Origin: Streptomyces caelestis
GTDB lineage: Bacteria; Actinomycetota; Actinomycetes; Streptomycetales; Streptomycetaceae
Direction of reading: 5' to 3'
Length of the DNA stretch: 56,687 nucleotides
NCBI RefSeq assembly: GCF_001279005.1
Contig: NZ_LGCN01000230.1
Location: forward strand, 1-56,687
Made by a program: the position numbers and the translations under genes. Position 1 is the stretch's first letter, and every line of letters begins with the position of its first letter. Below are positions 28,623 to 36,894 of the stretch, piece by piece. The notes under the pieces are model-generated. The model was not told the DNA's origin. It saw only the letters and a list, made by a program, of their open reading frames with translations, and searched no databases.

Positions 28623-29273
28623 ATGGCTCAGCAGGACACCGATCAGCAGCACGCGGGCGTGCTCCCCGTCGACGACGAGGGGTACGTCATCGACACGGAG
28701 GACTGCGAGGAGCGCGAGACGGGGTGGCGGGAGCGCGGCACCTCGCGCCCGATCACCGTGGTCGGCAACCCGGTGCTGCACCAGGAGTGCGAGGACGTGA
28801 CGGACTTCGGCGACGAGCTCCAGCAGCTGGTCGCCGACATGTTCGCCAGCCAGCGCACCGCCGAGGGCGTGGGCCTGGCCGCCAACCAGATCGGCGTGGG
28901 CAAGAAGGTCTTCGTCTACGACTGCCCGGACGACGAGGGCGTGCGGCACGTCGGTGTGCTCTGCAACCCCGAGCTGGTCGAACTGCCCGCCGAGCGGCGT
29001 CGGCTGGACGACAGCAACGAGGGCTGTCTGTCGGTGCCCACGGCGTACATGCCGCTGGCCCGCCCCGACTACGCCGAAGTGACCGGTCAGGACGAGAAGG
29101 GCAACCCCGTCCGGGTCCGCGGCACCGGCTACTTCGCACGGTGTTTGCAGCACGAGACCGACCACCTCTACGGCTACCTCTACATCGACCGACTGTCCAA
29201 GCGCGAACGCAAGGACGCACTGCGGCAGATGGCCGAGAACGAGCCGCGTTATCCCGTGGTGGCCAACGGCTGA
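28623..29273 (+). CDS. def: Peptide deformylase
   Basis: The 216-residue enzyme removes the formyl group from nascent proteins. All three motifs are present: [15 protein letters not shown] (metal-binding Cys) and QHETDHLYG (HExxH metal ligands and catalytic Glu). The first 40 residues are an acidic extension often seen in actinobacterial second-type deformylases. AGGAAGG lies 13 bases before the ATG. A strong terminator follows. Initiator tRNA genes for the same pathway are elsewhere in the window, not linked. Confidence 0.95.
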   Translation: MAQQDTDQQHAGVLPVDDEGYVIDTEDCEERETGWRERGTSRPITVVGNPVLHQECEDVTDFGDELQQLVADMFASQRTAEGVGLAANQIGVGKKVFVYDCPDDEGVRHVGVLCNPELVELPAERRRLDDSNEGCLSVPTAYMPLARPDYAEVTGQDEKGNPVRVRGTGYFARCLQHETDHLYGYLYIDRLSKRERKDALRQMAENEPRYPVVANG

Positions 29274-29307
29274 CCGGCCTCCGGAGCCCCTCCTTCTCCT
29301 CGTCGAC

Positions 29308-29341
29308 GGCGCCCGATCGAGCATTTTTTCGATCGGGCGCC
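29308..29341 (+). terminator. Terminator after def
   Basis: Thirteen-base arms GGCGCCCGATCGA and TCGATCGGGCGCC enclose GCATTTTT, a loop rich in T. Confidence 0.8.
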
Positions 29342-29492
29342 GTTCGTTCGTGCGGCCCCTGTCGTGGCGAAAGAAGCAAATCCGGTCCCAGAACGGTCAG
29401 TTGTGGTGCTGAATAGAGGTACGGGGATACGCACGGCGTGCGCCCGGCTCGGGGCGGGCGTACGCCGACCGGCGGCAGAGAGGGGATTGTTC

Positions 29493-30578
29493 GTGCATGC
29501 GTTGTCACACGGCACCACATCGACACCGACCACCATCGCGGTTCCACCGGCGTTGTCCCTTCCGGTGATCGAGGCGGCTTTTCCCCGGCAACTCCACCCG
29601 TATTGGCCGCGACTTCAGGAGAAGACCCGGGCGTGGCTGCTCGAAAAGCGGCTCATGCCGGCGGACAAGGTGGAGGAACACGCCGATGGCCTGTGCTACA
29701 CCGACCTTATGGCGGGCTACTACATAGGCGCCCCCGACGGCGTCCTGCAGGCGATAGCGGACTACAGCGCGTGGTTCTTCGTCTGGGACGACCGGCACGA
29801 CCGTGACATCGTCCACGGCCGCGCCGCCGCCTGGATGCGGCTGAAGGACCGGCTGCACAGGGCCCTCGACAGCCCCGGTGACCACCTGGGGCACGAGGAC
29901 CCGGTGGTGGCGGGGCTCGCGGACAGCGTGGAGCGGCTGTACGCGTTCCTGCCGGGCGGTTGGAACGACCGGTTCGCCCGCCACTTCCACGAGGTGATCG
30001 AGGCGTACGACCGGGAGTTCCGCAACCGCACGGAGGGGATCGTCCCCACCGTCGAGGAATACCTGGAACTGCGCCGGCTCACCTTCGCGCACTGGATCTG
30101 GACCGATCTCCTGGAGCCGAGCGCGGGAAGCGAACTGCCGGACGAGGTACGGCAGAACCCCGCCTACCGGAAAGCGGCGCTGCTCAGTCAGGAATTCGCC
30201 GCCTGGTACAACGACCTGTGTTCGCTGCCGAAGGAGATGGCGGGAAATGAGGTGCACAATCTCGGCATCAGTCTCGTCATCCACGAGGAACTCACGCTCG
30301 AAGAGGCGATCACGGAAGTGAGGCGTCGCGTCGAGGAATGCATCAGCGAATTCCAGGACGCCGAACGGGACGCCCTGCGTTTCGCGGACACCCTCGACGA
30401 CGGCACGGTGGCAGGAAAGGAGACGAGTGCCGCCGTACGCGCCTGCGTCGGCAACATGCGGAACTGGTTCAGTTCCGTCTACTGGTTCCACCACGAGTCC
30501 GGCCGGTACCGGGTCGACAGCTGGGACGACCGGTCCACACCCCCGTACGTCACCAACGAAGCGGCAGGTGAGTCATGA
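29493..30578 (+). CDS. Epi-isozizaene synthase (sesquiterpene cyclase)
   Basis: The 361-residue class I terpene synthase matches the S. coelicolor epi-isozizaene synthase in length and sequence as I recall it. It cyclises farnesyl diphosphate to (+)-epi-isozizaene. The aspartate-rich metal motif is DDRHD (99-103) and the NSE motif NDLCSLPKE (240-248); aromatic cavity residues in YSAWFFVWD are retained. GTG at 29493 has GAGGGG upstream. The stop overlaps the P450 start (ATGA), so the two make albaflavenone together. Base composition is slightly less GC-rich than its neighbours. Confidence 0.95.
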   Translation: MHALSHGTTSTPTTIAVPPALSLPVIEAAFPRQLHPYWPRLQEKTRAWLLEKRLMPADKVEEHADGLCYTDLMAGYYIGAPDGVLQAIADYSAWFFVWDDRHDRDIVHGRAAAWMRLKDRLHRALDSPGDHLGHEDPVVAGLADSVERLYAFLPGGWNDRFARHFHEVIEAYDREFRNRTEGIVPTVEEYLELRRLTFAHWIWTDLLEPSAGSELPDEVRQNPAYRKAALLSQEFAAWYNDLCSLPKEMAGNEVHNLGISLVIHEELTLEEAITEVRRRVEECISEFQDAERDALRFADTLDDGTVAGKETSAAVRACVGNMRNWFSSVYWFHHESGRYRVDSWDDRSTPPYVTNEAAGES

Positions 30579-31945
30579 GCGTCGAGCCGGCGAACCCCAG
30601 GGCGGCCGAGGTGTCCCCGCTGCGCGAGCCCCCCGTGGCCGGCGGAGGAGTGCCCGTCCTCGGCCACGGCTGGAAACTGGCGCGCGATCCGCTGTCCTTC
30701 ATGTCCCGGCTGCGCGACCACGGCGACGTGGTGCGCCTCAAGCTCGGTCCGAAGACGGTGTACGCCGTCACCACCCCCGCCCTCACCGGGGCGGTGGCGC
30801 TGAGCCCCGACTACATCATCGCCGGACCGCTGTGGGAGTCCCTGGAGGACCTGCTCGGCAAGGAGGGCGTCGCCACCGCCAACGGCCCGCTGCACCGGCG
30901 CCAGCGCCGCACCATCCAGCCCGCGTTCAAACTCGACGCCATTCCCGCGTACGGGCCGATCATGGCGGAGGAGGCGTACGCGCTCGCGGAGCGCTGGCGC
31001 TCCGGAGAGGTGCTGGACGTCACGGCGGAGTCCTTCCGCCTGGCCGTCCGGGTCACCGCCCGCTGCCTGATGCGCGGCAGCTCCATGGACGCCCGGGCGG
31101 AGCGCGTCTGCGCCGATCTCGCCACCCTGTTCAGCGGCATGTACCAGCGCATGGTGGTACCGCTCGGGCCGCTTTACAAGGTGCCGCTGCCTGCCAACCG
31201 GGAATTCAATCGCGCGCTGGCCGATTTGCACGTCCTGGTCGACGAGATCGTCGCCGACCGGCGGGCGAGCGGTCAGAAACCGAACGATTTGCTGACGGCT
31301 TTGCTGGAGGCGCGGGACGAGCATGGCGATCCCATAGGGGAACAGGAGATCCACGACCAGGTGATCGCCATCCTCACGCCCGGCAGCGAAACCGTCGGAG
31401 CCACGGTCATGTCGCTCCTCCTGGTTCTCACCGAGCACCCGGAAGTCGGTGAGAGGATCCGCGAAGAGATGAAAACCGTCGTGGGCGACCGCCCGGTCGC
31501 ATTCGAGGACGTCCACGAGCTGAGGTACACCGCGAATGTCGTCGTCGAGACCCTGCGGCTGTATCCGGCCGTATGGATATTGACCCGTCGCGCGGTGACC
31601 GACACGGAACTCGGCGGATACCGCATTCCCCGGGGCGCGGACCTCGTCTACAGCCCGTACGCGATCCAGCGCGACCGGCGGTCGTACGAGCGGCACGAGG
31701 AGTTCGACCCCGACCGCTGGCTCCCCGAGCGGTCGGGGAACGTGCCCAAGTACGCGATGAGCCCGTTCAGCGTGGGCAACCGCAAGTGCCCCAGCGACCA
31801 CTTCTCGATGGCCGAACTCACACTCGTCACCGCGGTGGTCGCCTCCGCCTACCGCTTCGAGCACGCGCCCGGCTCCGACTCCCGGCCCCGGATCGGCATC
31901 ACGCTCCGGCCGCGCGGCCTGATGCTGCGGGCGGTGCCCCGCTGA
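30575..31945 (+). CDS. cyp170A1: Cytochrome P450 CYP170A1-type (albaflavenone synthase)
   Basis: The 456-residue P450 oxidises epi-isozizaene twice to albaflavenone. The haem-ligand cysteine is C405 in [13 protein letters not shown]; ExxR is in ETLR (325-328). The I-helix reads [10 protein letters not shown] instead of the usual AGxxT, as in CYP170A1. In S. coelicolor this protein also carries a second, terpene-synthase active site with a DDNGD motif; here the equivalent residues 248-252 are DEHGD. It overlaps the cyclase gene by 4 bases. No ferredoxin gene is nearby. Confidence 0.94.
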   Translation: MSVEPANPRAAEVSPLREPPVAGGGVPVLGHGWKLARDPLSFMSRLRDHGDVVRLKLGPKTVYAVTTPALTGAVALSPDYIIAGPLWESLEDLLGKEGVATANGPLHRRQRRTIQPAFKLDAIPAYGPIMAEEAYALAERWRSGEVLDVTAESFRLAVRVTARCLMRGSSMDARAERVCADLATLFSGMYQRMVVPLGPLYKVPLPANREFNRALADLHVLVDEIVADRRASGQKPNDLLTALLEARDEHGDPIGEQEIHDQVIAILTPGSETVGATVMSLLLVLTEHPEVGERIREEMKTVVGDRPVAFEDVHELRYTANVVVETLRLYPAVWILTRRAVTDTELGGYRIPRGADLVYSPYAIQRDRRSYERHEEFDPDRWLPERSGNVPKYAMSPFSVGNRKCPSDHFSMAELTLVTAVVASAYRFEHAPGSDSRPRIGITLRPRGLMLRAVPR

Positions 31946-31964
31946 GCGACCGCGCGGCGCGCGT

Positions 31965-32392
31965 TCAGGCGGCTTCCGGGCCCCTGAACGTGCGCCGGCA
32001 GGCGTGCGGGGTGGCGCCGACGGCACGGGTGAAGTGGTGGCGCGGCGCCGCCGCGTTGCCGAAGCCGGTACGGCCCGCGATCGCGTCCACCGTCTCGTCC
32101 GTCGCCTCCAGCAGGTGCCGGGCCTGCCCGCCGTCGCGGTGCGGGGGTGGCGGGCGCAGGCGGTCCCGGAGCGGATGCCGAGTACGTGCGCACCCCGGTC
32201 CACCCCTCTGCGCAGGGCGTCCAGCAGCTCGGGCGGGAACTCCCGGGAGAGGTAGGAGACGCCGGCGAGCACGGCGAAGTCGTGGACCGGTGGGCCGTCG
32301 TCGCTGCGGTCGACGCCGAAGACCTCGCGGACGACATCGAGTCCGAAGGGAGCCACGCCGTCGAGGAGGGCGGCTGCCACGTTCTGGAGCAT
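31965..32392 (-). pseudogene. nrdS: Remnant of an AraC/GlxA-type regulator, probably nrdS
   Basis: From ATG 32392 the N-terminus of a GlxA-like regulator can be read: MLQNVAAALLDGVAPFGLDV, EVFGVDRSDDGPPVHDFAVL and DALRRGVDRGAHVLGIRSG. The frame then shifts. In another frame one reads PPPHRDGGQA, then directly RHLLEATDETVDAIAGRTG, FGNAAAPRHHFTRAVG and ATPHACRRTFRGPEAA, the end of an AraC-type helix-turn-helix domain. About 140 codons remain of an expected 320 or so, so at least two internal stretches are deleted. In S. coelicolor the gene next to nrdAB is nrdS, an AraC-like regulator, hence the name. It is surely non-functional. Upstream, GGCAG-TC-CTGCC (32436-32447) may be a leftover operator. 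Confidence 0.82.
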
Positions 32393-32515
32393 GGCTCCGG
32401 GGTGCTGCGCCCTTGGCGGTGGATCGAGGGTGTACGGCAGTCCTGCCACTGCCGGTAAGGAGCATCGGGCGTGAGCGGCGAATCGACCGGCAGATCAGGC
32501 AGGCCGAGGCCGCCC

Positions 32516-32547
32516 GTGCGGCCGCCGCGAGGAGCCGGCGGCCGCAC
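32516..32547. terminator. Hairpin between nrdB and the nrdS remnant
   Basis: Perfect 12 bp arms GTGCGGCCGCCG and CGGCGGCCGCAC around an eight-base loop. It lies 78 bases beyond the nrdB stop and probably terminates the nrdAB transcript. The rest of 32393-32624 shows no gene. Confidence 0.65.
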
Positions 32548-32624
32548 GCCCGGCGGCGGGTGCCGCCCCGCGCCGCGCCGCACGAGCGGCGTGACGGCGG
32601 GGCGGCGCCCGGGCGCACGGCGTC

Positions 32625-33638
32625 CTAGAAGTCCTCGTCCAGGTCGACCGTGCCCTCCACGGCGACCTGGTACGCGGACGGGCGCCGCTCGAAGAAGTTC
32701 GTCAGCTCCTGGACGCCCTGGAGCTCCATGAAGGAGAACGGGTTCTCCGAGCCGTACACCGGGGCGAAGCCCAGCCGCACCAGCCGCTGGTCGGCGACGC
32801 ACTCCAGGTACTGGCGCATCGACTCGGTGTTCATGCCCGGCAGCCCGTCCCCGCACAGGTCGCGCGCGAACTGCAGCTCCGCCTCGACCGCCTCGCGCAG
32901 CATGTCGGTGACCTGCTGCCCGAGCTGCTCGTCGAAGAGCTCCGGCTCCTCCTTGCGCACGGTGTCGACCACGTCGAAGGCGAAGGACATGTGCATCGTC
33001 TCGTCCCGGAACACCCAGTTGGTGCCGGTCGCCAGCCCGTGCAGCAGGCCCCGGCCGCGGAACCAGTAGACGTAGGCGAACGCCCCGTAGAAGAACAGGC
33101 CCTCGATGCACGCGGCGAAGCAGATCAGGTTCAGCAGGAAGCGGCGGCGGTCCGCCTGCGTCTCCAGCCGGTCGATCTTCTCCACCGAGTCCATCCACCG
33201 GAAGCAGAACTCGGCCTTCTCCCGGATGGACGGGATGTTCTCCACGGCCGCGAAGGCCGCCGCCCGGTCGTCCGGGTCGGGCAGGTACGTGTCCAGCAGG
33301 GTCAGGTAGAACTGGACGTGCACCGCCTCCTCGAAGAGCTGCCGCGACAGGTACAGCCGCGCCTCCGGGGAGTTGATGTGCTTGTACAGGGTCAGCACCA
33401 GGTTGTTCGCCACGATCGAGTCGCCGGTCGCGAAGAACGCGACCAGCCGGCCGATCAGGTGCTGCTCCTCGGGGCTGAGCTTCGCCAGGTCGGCCACGTC
33501 CGAGTGGAGGTCCACCTCCTCCACGTGCCAGGTGTTCTTGATGGCGTCCCGGTAGCGCTCGTAGAAGTCGGGGTAGCGCATGGGGCGCAGGGTCAGCTCG
33601 AAACCCGGGTCGAGCAGGTTCTTGGTTTCGCTGGTCAT
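32625..33638 (-). CDS. nrdB: Class Ia ribonucleotide reductase, beta subunit
   Basis: The 337-residue radical-generating subunit carries the di-iron ligands (D in FFATGDSIVANN, E and H in RQLFEEAVHVQFY, E in ACIEGLFF, E and H in RDETMHMS). The tyrosine of HVQFY sits at the radical position, so it is a tyrosyl-radical enzyme and not class Ic. The C-terminal tail DLDEDF docks to NrdA. The ATG at 33638 overlaps the nrdA stop by one base (TGATG), coupling both subunits. Confidence 0.95.
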   Translation of the reverse strand: MTSETKNLLDPGFELTLRPMRYPDFYERYRDAIKNTWHVEEVDLHSDVADLAKLSPEEQHLIGRLVAFFATGDSIVANNLVLTLYKHINSPEARLYLSRQLFEEAVHVQFYLTLLDTYLPDPDDRAAAFAAVENIPSIREKAEFCFRWMDSVEKIDRLETQADRRRFLLNLICFAACIEGLFFYGAFAYVYWFRGRGLLHGLATGTNWVFRDETMHMSFAFDVVDTVRKEEPELFDEQLGQQVTDMLREAVEAELQFARDLCGDGLPGMNTESMRQYLECVADQRLVRLGFAPVYGSENPFSFMELQGVQELTNFFERRPSAYQVAVEGTVDLDEDF

Positions 33639-35998
33639 CACTGGCAGGCCTCGCAGGACTCGGGGTTTTCCAGGGAGCAGGCGACGGCCTCGGGGTCGGC
33701 CGCCTGCGGGACGGGGACGGTGGTCCGGGCCGCCGCGCGGGCGATCCGGGTCGCCGGGCGGGAGCGCAGGTAGTACGTGGTCTTCAGGCCCTGTTTCCAG
33801 GCGTACGCGTACATCGAGGAGAGCTTGCCGATGGTCGGCGTCTCCAGGAACAGGTTCAGCGACTGGGCCTGGTCGAGGTACGGGGTGCGGGCGGCGGCCA
33901 TGTCGATCAGAGCGCGCTGCGGGATCTCCCAGGCGGTGCGGTACAGCCGCCGCACGTCCTCGGGGATCCAGGCGAAGCCCTGCACCGAGCCGCCCGCCTC
34001 GCGCAGCGCCTCACGGGTGCGCGCGTCCCACACGCCGAGCCGCTTCAGGTCGTCCACCAGGTACGAGTTGACCTGGAGGAACTCACCGGACAGCGTCTCG
34101 CGCTTGAACAGGTTGGACACCTGCGGCTCGATGCACTCGTACACGCCCGCGATCGACGCGATGGTGGCGGTGGGCGCGATCGCGAGGAGCAGCGAGTTGC
34201 GCATCCCGACGGAGGCGATCCGGGTCCGCAGCGCCGCCCAGCGCTCCGGCCAGGTGAGCTCGACGCCGTAGTGGTCGGGGTGCAGCACGCCCCGGGCGGT
34301 ACGGGTCTTCTCCCAGGCCGGGAACGGGCCGCCGCGCTCGGCGAGGTCGGCGGAGGTCTCGTACGCGGCGAGCATGATCCGCTCGGCGATCCTCGTGGAC
34401 AGGGCCTTCGCCTCCGGGGAGTCGAAGGGCAGCCGCAGCTTGAAGAAGACGTCCTGCAGGCCCATGGCGCCGAGACCGACGGGGCGCCACTTGGCGTTGG
34501 AGCGGCCCGCCTGCTCGGTCGGGTAGAAGTTGATGTCGACGACCCGGTCGAGGAACGTCACGGCCGTGCGCACGGTCTCGTCGAGGCGCTCCCAGTCGAC
34601 GTCCCCGTCCGCCACGAAGGCGCCGAGGTTGACCGATCCCAGGTTGCAGACCGCCGTCTCCCCGTCGTCGGTGACCTCCAGGATCTCCGTGCACAGGTTC
34701 GAGGAGTGGATGACGTGGCCCGGTTCGGCGGTCTGGTTCGCCGTGCGGTTGGCGGCGTCCTTGAAGGTCATCCAGCCGTTGCCGGTCTGCGCGAGGGTGC
34801 GCATCATGCGGCCGTACAGCTCGCGGGCCGGGAGGGTCTTCCTCGCCAGGCCCGCCGCCTCGGCGGCCCGGTACGCCGCGTCGAACTCCTCGCCCCACAG
34901 GTCGACCAGTCCGGGCACGTCCGCCGGGGAGAACAGCGACCACTGCCCGTCGGCGTCCACCCGGCGCATGAACTCGTCCGGCACCCAGTGCGCGAGGTTC
35001 AGGTTGTGCGTGCGGCGGGCGTCCTCGCCGGTGTTGTCGCGCAGTTCCAGGAACTCCTCGATGTCGGAGTGCCAGGTCTCCAGGTAGACCGCCGCCGCCC
35101 CCTTGCGCCGCCCGCCCTGGTTCACGGCGGCGACCGAGGCGTCGAGCGTCTTCAGGAACGGGACGATGCCGTTGGAGTGCCCGTTGGTGCCGCGGATCAG
35201 CGAACCCCGGGCGCGGATGCGGGAGTAGGACAGACCGATGCCGCCGGCGTGCTTGGAGAGGCGGGCGACCTGGTGGTAGCGGTCGTAGATCGAGTCCAGC
35301 TCGTCCTTGGGGGAGTCGAGGAGGTAACAGGACGACATCTGCGGGTGCCGCGTGCCGGAGTTGAACAGGGTGGGGGAGGAGGGCAGGTAGTCCAGGCGGC
35401 TCATCAGCCCGTACAGCGCGGTGACCTCGTCCACGGAGCGCGCGCTGTCGTCCTCGGCGAGTCCGGCGGCGACCCGCAGCAGGAAGTGCTGGGGCGTCTC
35501 GACGACCTTGCGGGTGACCGGGTGCCGCAGCAGGTAGCGGCTGTGCAGGGTGCGCAGGCCGAAGTAGCCGAAGCGGTCGTCGGCCCGGGGGTCGATCAGC
35601 GCGTCCAGGCGGGCGGCGTGCAGCCGGACGAACGCGGCGGTCCGGTCGGCGATCAGGCCCTCGCGGTGCCCGGTCGCGACGGACCCGGTGAACGAGGTGA
35701 CGCCCTGCGAGGCGGCCTCGGCGCGGATGCCGATGGTCAGCAGCCGGGCGGCGAGCCGGGAGTAGGCCGGGTCCTCGGAGATGAGTCCGGCCGCCGCCTC
35801 GGTGGCCAGCTCCCGCAGCTCCGCCGCGTCGGCGGAGGCGGACCGGCCGCGCAGCGCGGCGGCGGCGACCCGGCCGGGGTCGGCGTCCGGCAGGTCGGCG
35901 GTCAGCTCGGTCAGGGTCCGCAGCAGCGCGGCACCGGGGCCGCCGCTCTCCTCGGTCACGTCGATCGCTGAGGCCGGATCGGCTGGCGCGATGGTCAC
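33638..35998 (-). CDS. nrdA: Class Ia ribonucleotide reductase, alpha subunit
   Basis: The 786-residue catalytic subunit reduces ribonucleoside diphosphates. Visible landmarks are the substrate-site segment LPSSPTLFNSGT and QMSSCYLLD (redox cysteine), HSSNLCTEI (radical cysteine), and the C-terminal CEAC pair that is re-reduced by thioredoxin. Residues 20-110 have reduced similarity to a standard ATP cone. The GTG at 35998 follows GAGGGAG. Expression should fall when cobalamin is plentiful, because of the riboswitch upstream, so that the B12-dependent class II enzyme is used instead. Confidence 0.95.
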   Translation of the reverse strand: MTIAPADPASAIDVTEESGGPGAALLRTLTELTADLPDADPGRVAAAALRGRSASADAAELRELATEAAAGLISEDPAYSRLAARLLTIGIRAEAASQGVTSFTGSVATGHREGLIADRTAAFVRLHAARLDALIDPRADDRFGYFGLRTLHSRYLLRHPVTRKVVETPQHFLLRVAAGLAEDDSARSVDEVTALYGLMSRLDYLPSSPTLFNSGTRHPQMSSCYLLDSPKDELDSIYDRYHQVARLSKHAGGIGLSYSRIRARGSLIRGTNGHSNGIVPFLKTLDASVAAVNQGGRRKGAAAVYLETWHSDIEEFLELRDNTGEDARRTHNLNLAHWVPDEFMRRVDADGQWSLFSPADVPGLVDLWGEEFDAAYRAAEAAGLARKTLPARELYGRMMRTLAQTGNGWMTFKDAANRTANQTAEPGHVIHSSNLCTEILEVTDDGETAVCNLGSVNLGAFVADGDVDWERLDETVRTAVTFLDRVVDINFYPTEQAGRSNAKWRPVGLGAMGLQDVFFKLRLPFDSPEAKALSTRIAERIMLAAYETSADLAERGGPFPAWEKTRTARGVLHPDHYGVELTWPERWAALRTRIASVGMRNSLLLAIAPTATIASIAGVYECIEPQVSNLFKRETLSGEFLQVNSYLVDDLKRLGVWDARTREALREAGGSVQGFAWIPEDVRRLYRTAWEIPQRALIDMAAARTPYLDQAQSLNLFLETPTIGKLSSMYAYAWKQGLKTTYYLRSRPATRIARAAARTTVPVPQAADPEAVACSLENPESCEACQ

Positions 35999-36132
35999 GT
36001 GGGGCTCTCCCTCGCTCGGCACGGGGCCTCGAGGAGGGCAGGGGCAGCACACGAGCGCACGCGGCGTCGCGTCCACCGGCCCACTCCACGAGGCCCGGAC
36101 GTCCAGGCACCCGGACCGGACGGCCGGGCGCA

Positions 36133-36244
36133 CTGTCGGCAGGTCCTCGGACTGACGCCCGTGCGCGCACCTCGGCGGGGGCGGGCATGGGTACACCGTT
36201 GCGGGACAGTTCCGGATTCACACCGGATTCCCCTGCGACGACAG
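36133..36244 (-). promoter_or_regulatory. Cobalamin (adenosylcobalamin) riboswitch of nrdAB
   Basis: On the minus strand the conserved core is read as GGGGAATCCGGTGTGAATCC, then GGAACTGTCCCGCAACGGTG, and the B12 box CAGTCCGAGGACCTGCCGAC (36135-36154). The closing stem pairs CTGTCG (36239-36244) with CGACAG (36133-36138). The nrdABS riboswitch is known from S. coelicolor. The region 35999-36132 between it and nrdA contains GC-rich hairpins that would be the expression platform. Confidence 0.93.
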
Positions 36245-36252
36245 CGAGCATG

Positions 36253-36299
36253 AGCATACATCTTGTGTCGGGTGTCGCCGACAACCCCATATGTTGTGT
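36253..36299 (-). promoter_or_regulatory. Two NrdR-type boxes in the nrdAB promoter
   Basis: Two 16-base boxes, ACACAACATATGGGGT (36284-36299) and ACACAAGATGTATGCT (36253-36268), are 31 bp apart, about three DNA turns. Both resemble the acaCwAtATaTwGtgt consensus of the repressor NrdR, as known for Streptomyces nrd promoters. The nrdR gene is not in the window. Confidence 0.75.
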
Positions 36300-36309
36300 C
36301 GCGGAGGTG

Positions 36310-36816
36310 TCAGAGCGTCAACTCGTAGGTGAGCAGAGTGATGTCGTCCAGCTCCGGCAGAGGGTTCCAGTCGCGCTCGGGGGTGCGGGTGAAACCGAGC
36401 CGCTCGTAGACGCGGTGGGCGGCGCGCATGGTGCGCTGGGTCGACAGCACGACCCGCCCGCACCCCTCGACGGCCCGCGCCCGGTCCACGCAGGCGCGCA
36501 CCAGCGCCTCCCCGGCGCCCCGTCCCCGGCCCGCGCGGGCGACCGCCAGCATCCGGATCTCCGCCTCGCCCGGCTCCGCTATGTCGGCCATCGGGCCGGG
36601 ACCCGGCACGAAGGTCACCCCGCCCAGCACCACCCCGTTCGCCGCGGCGACCAGCACCTCGGCGGCGGCCGCCCGCTTCCCCACGTTCCGCAGCTCCCCG
36701 AGGTAGGGGTCGCTCCCCCCGAAGTCCAGCAGCCCGTCCAGCAGATAGGCCTGCGCGGTGATCTCACCGAGCTCTTCGTACTCGCCGGGCTCCACCGGCC
36801 GGATGACGATGTCCAT
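36310..36816 (-). CDS. GNAT-family acetyltransferase
   Basis: The 168-residue protein has the acetyl-CoA binding signature at ARAGRGRGAGEALVRAC (about 96-112) and the usual beta-strand EIRMLAV before it; C-terminal RAAHRVYERLGFTR is also typical. The acceptor substrate is unknown. It stands alone between nrdA and the symporter operon, transcribed away from the nrd promoter. Confidence 0.85.
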   Translation of the reverse strand: MDIVIRPVEPGEYEELGEITAQAYLLDGLLDFGGSDPYLGELRNVGKRAAAAEVLVAAANGVVLGGVTFVPGPGPMADIAEPGEAEIRMLAVARAGRGRGAGEALVRACVDRARAVEGCGRVVLSTQRTMRAAHRVYERLGFTRTPERDWNPLPELDDITLLTYELTL

Positions 36817-36844
36817 GTACGGAGTGTGCCGGACGGGTACGACG

Positions 36845-36874
36845 ACGGGCCGCCGGTCCTCCCCGGCGGCCCGT
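36845..36874. terminator. Terminator after the symporter operon
   Basis: Perfect 12 bp arms ACGGGCCGCCGG and CCGGCGGCCCGT around six bases, 21 bases beyond the symporter stop. Confidence 0.75.
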
Positions 36875-36894
36875 CACCTCCCGTGTCCGCCGCC

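Noticed and set aside
32471..32731. Small plus-strand frame between the nrdS remnant and nrdB
   Set aside because: Pro/Arg/Gly-rich composition, overlaps the nrdB end and a hairpin, and shows no family features.
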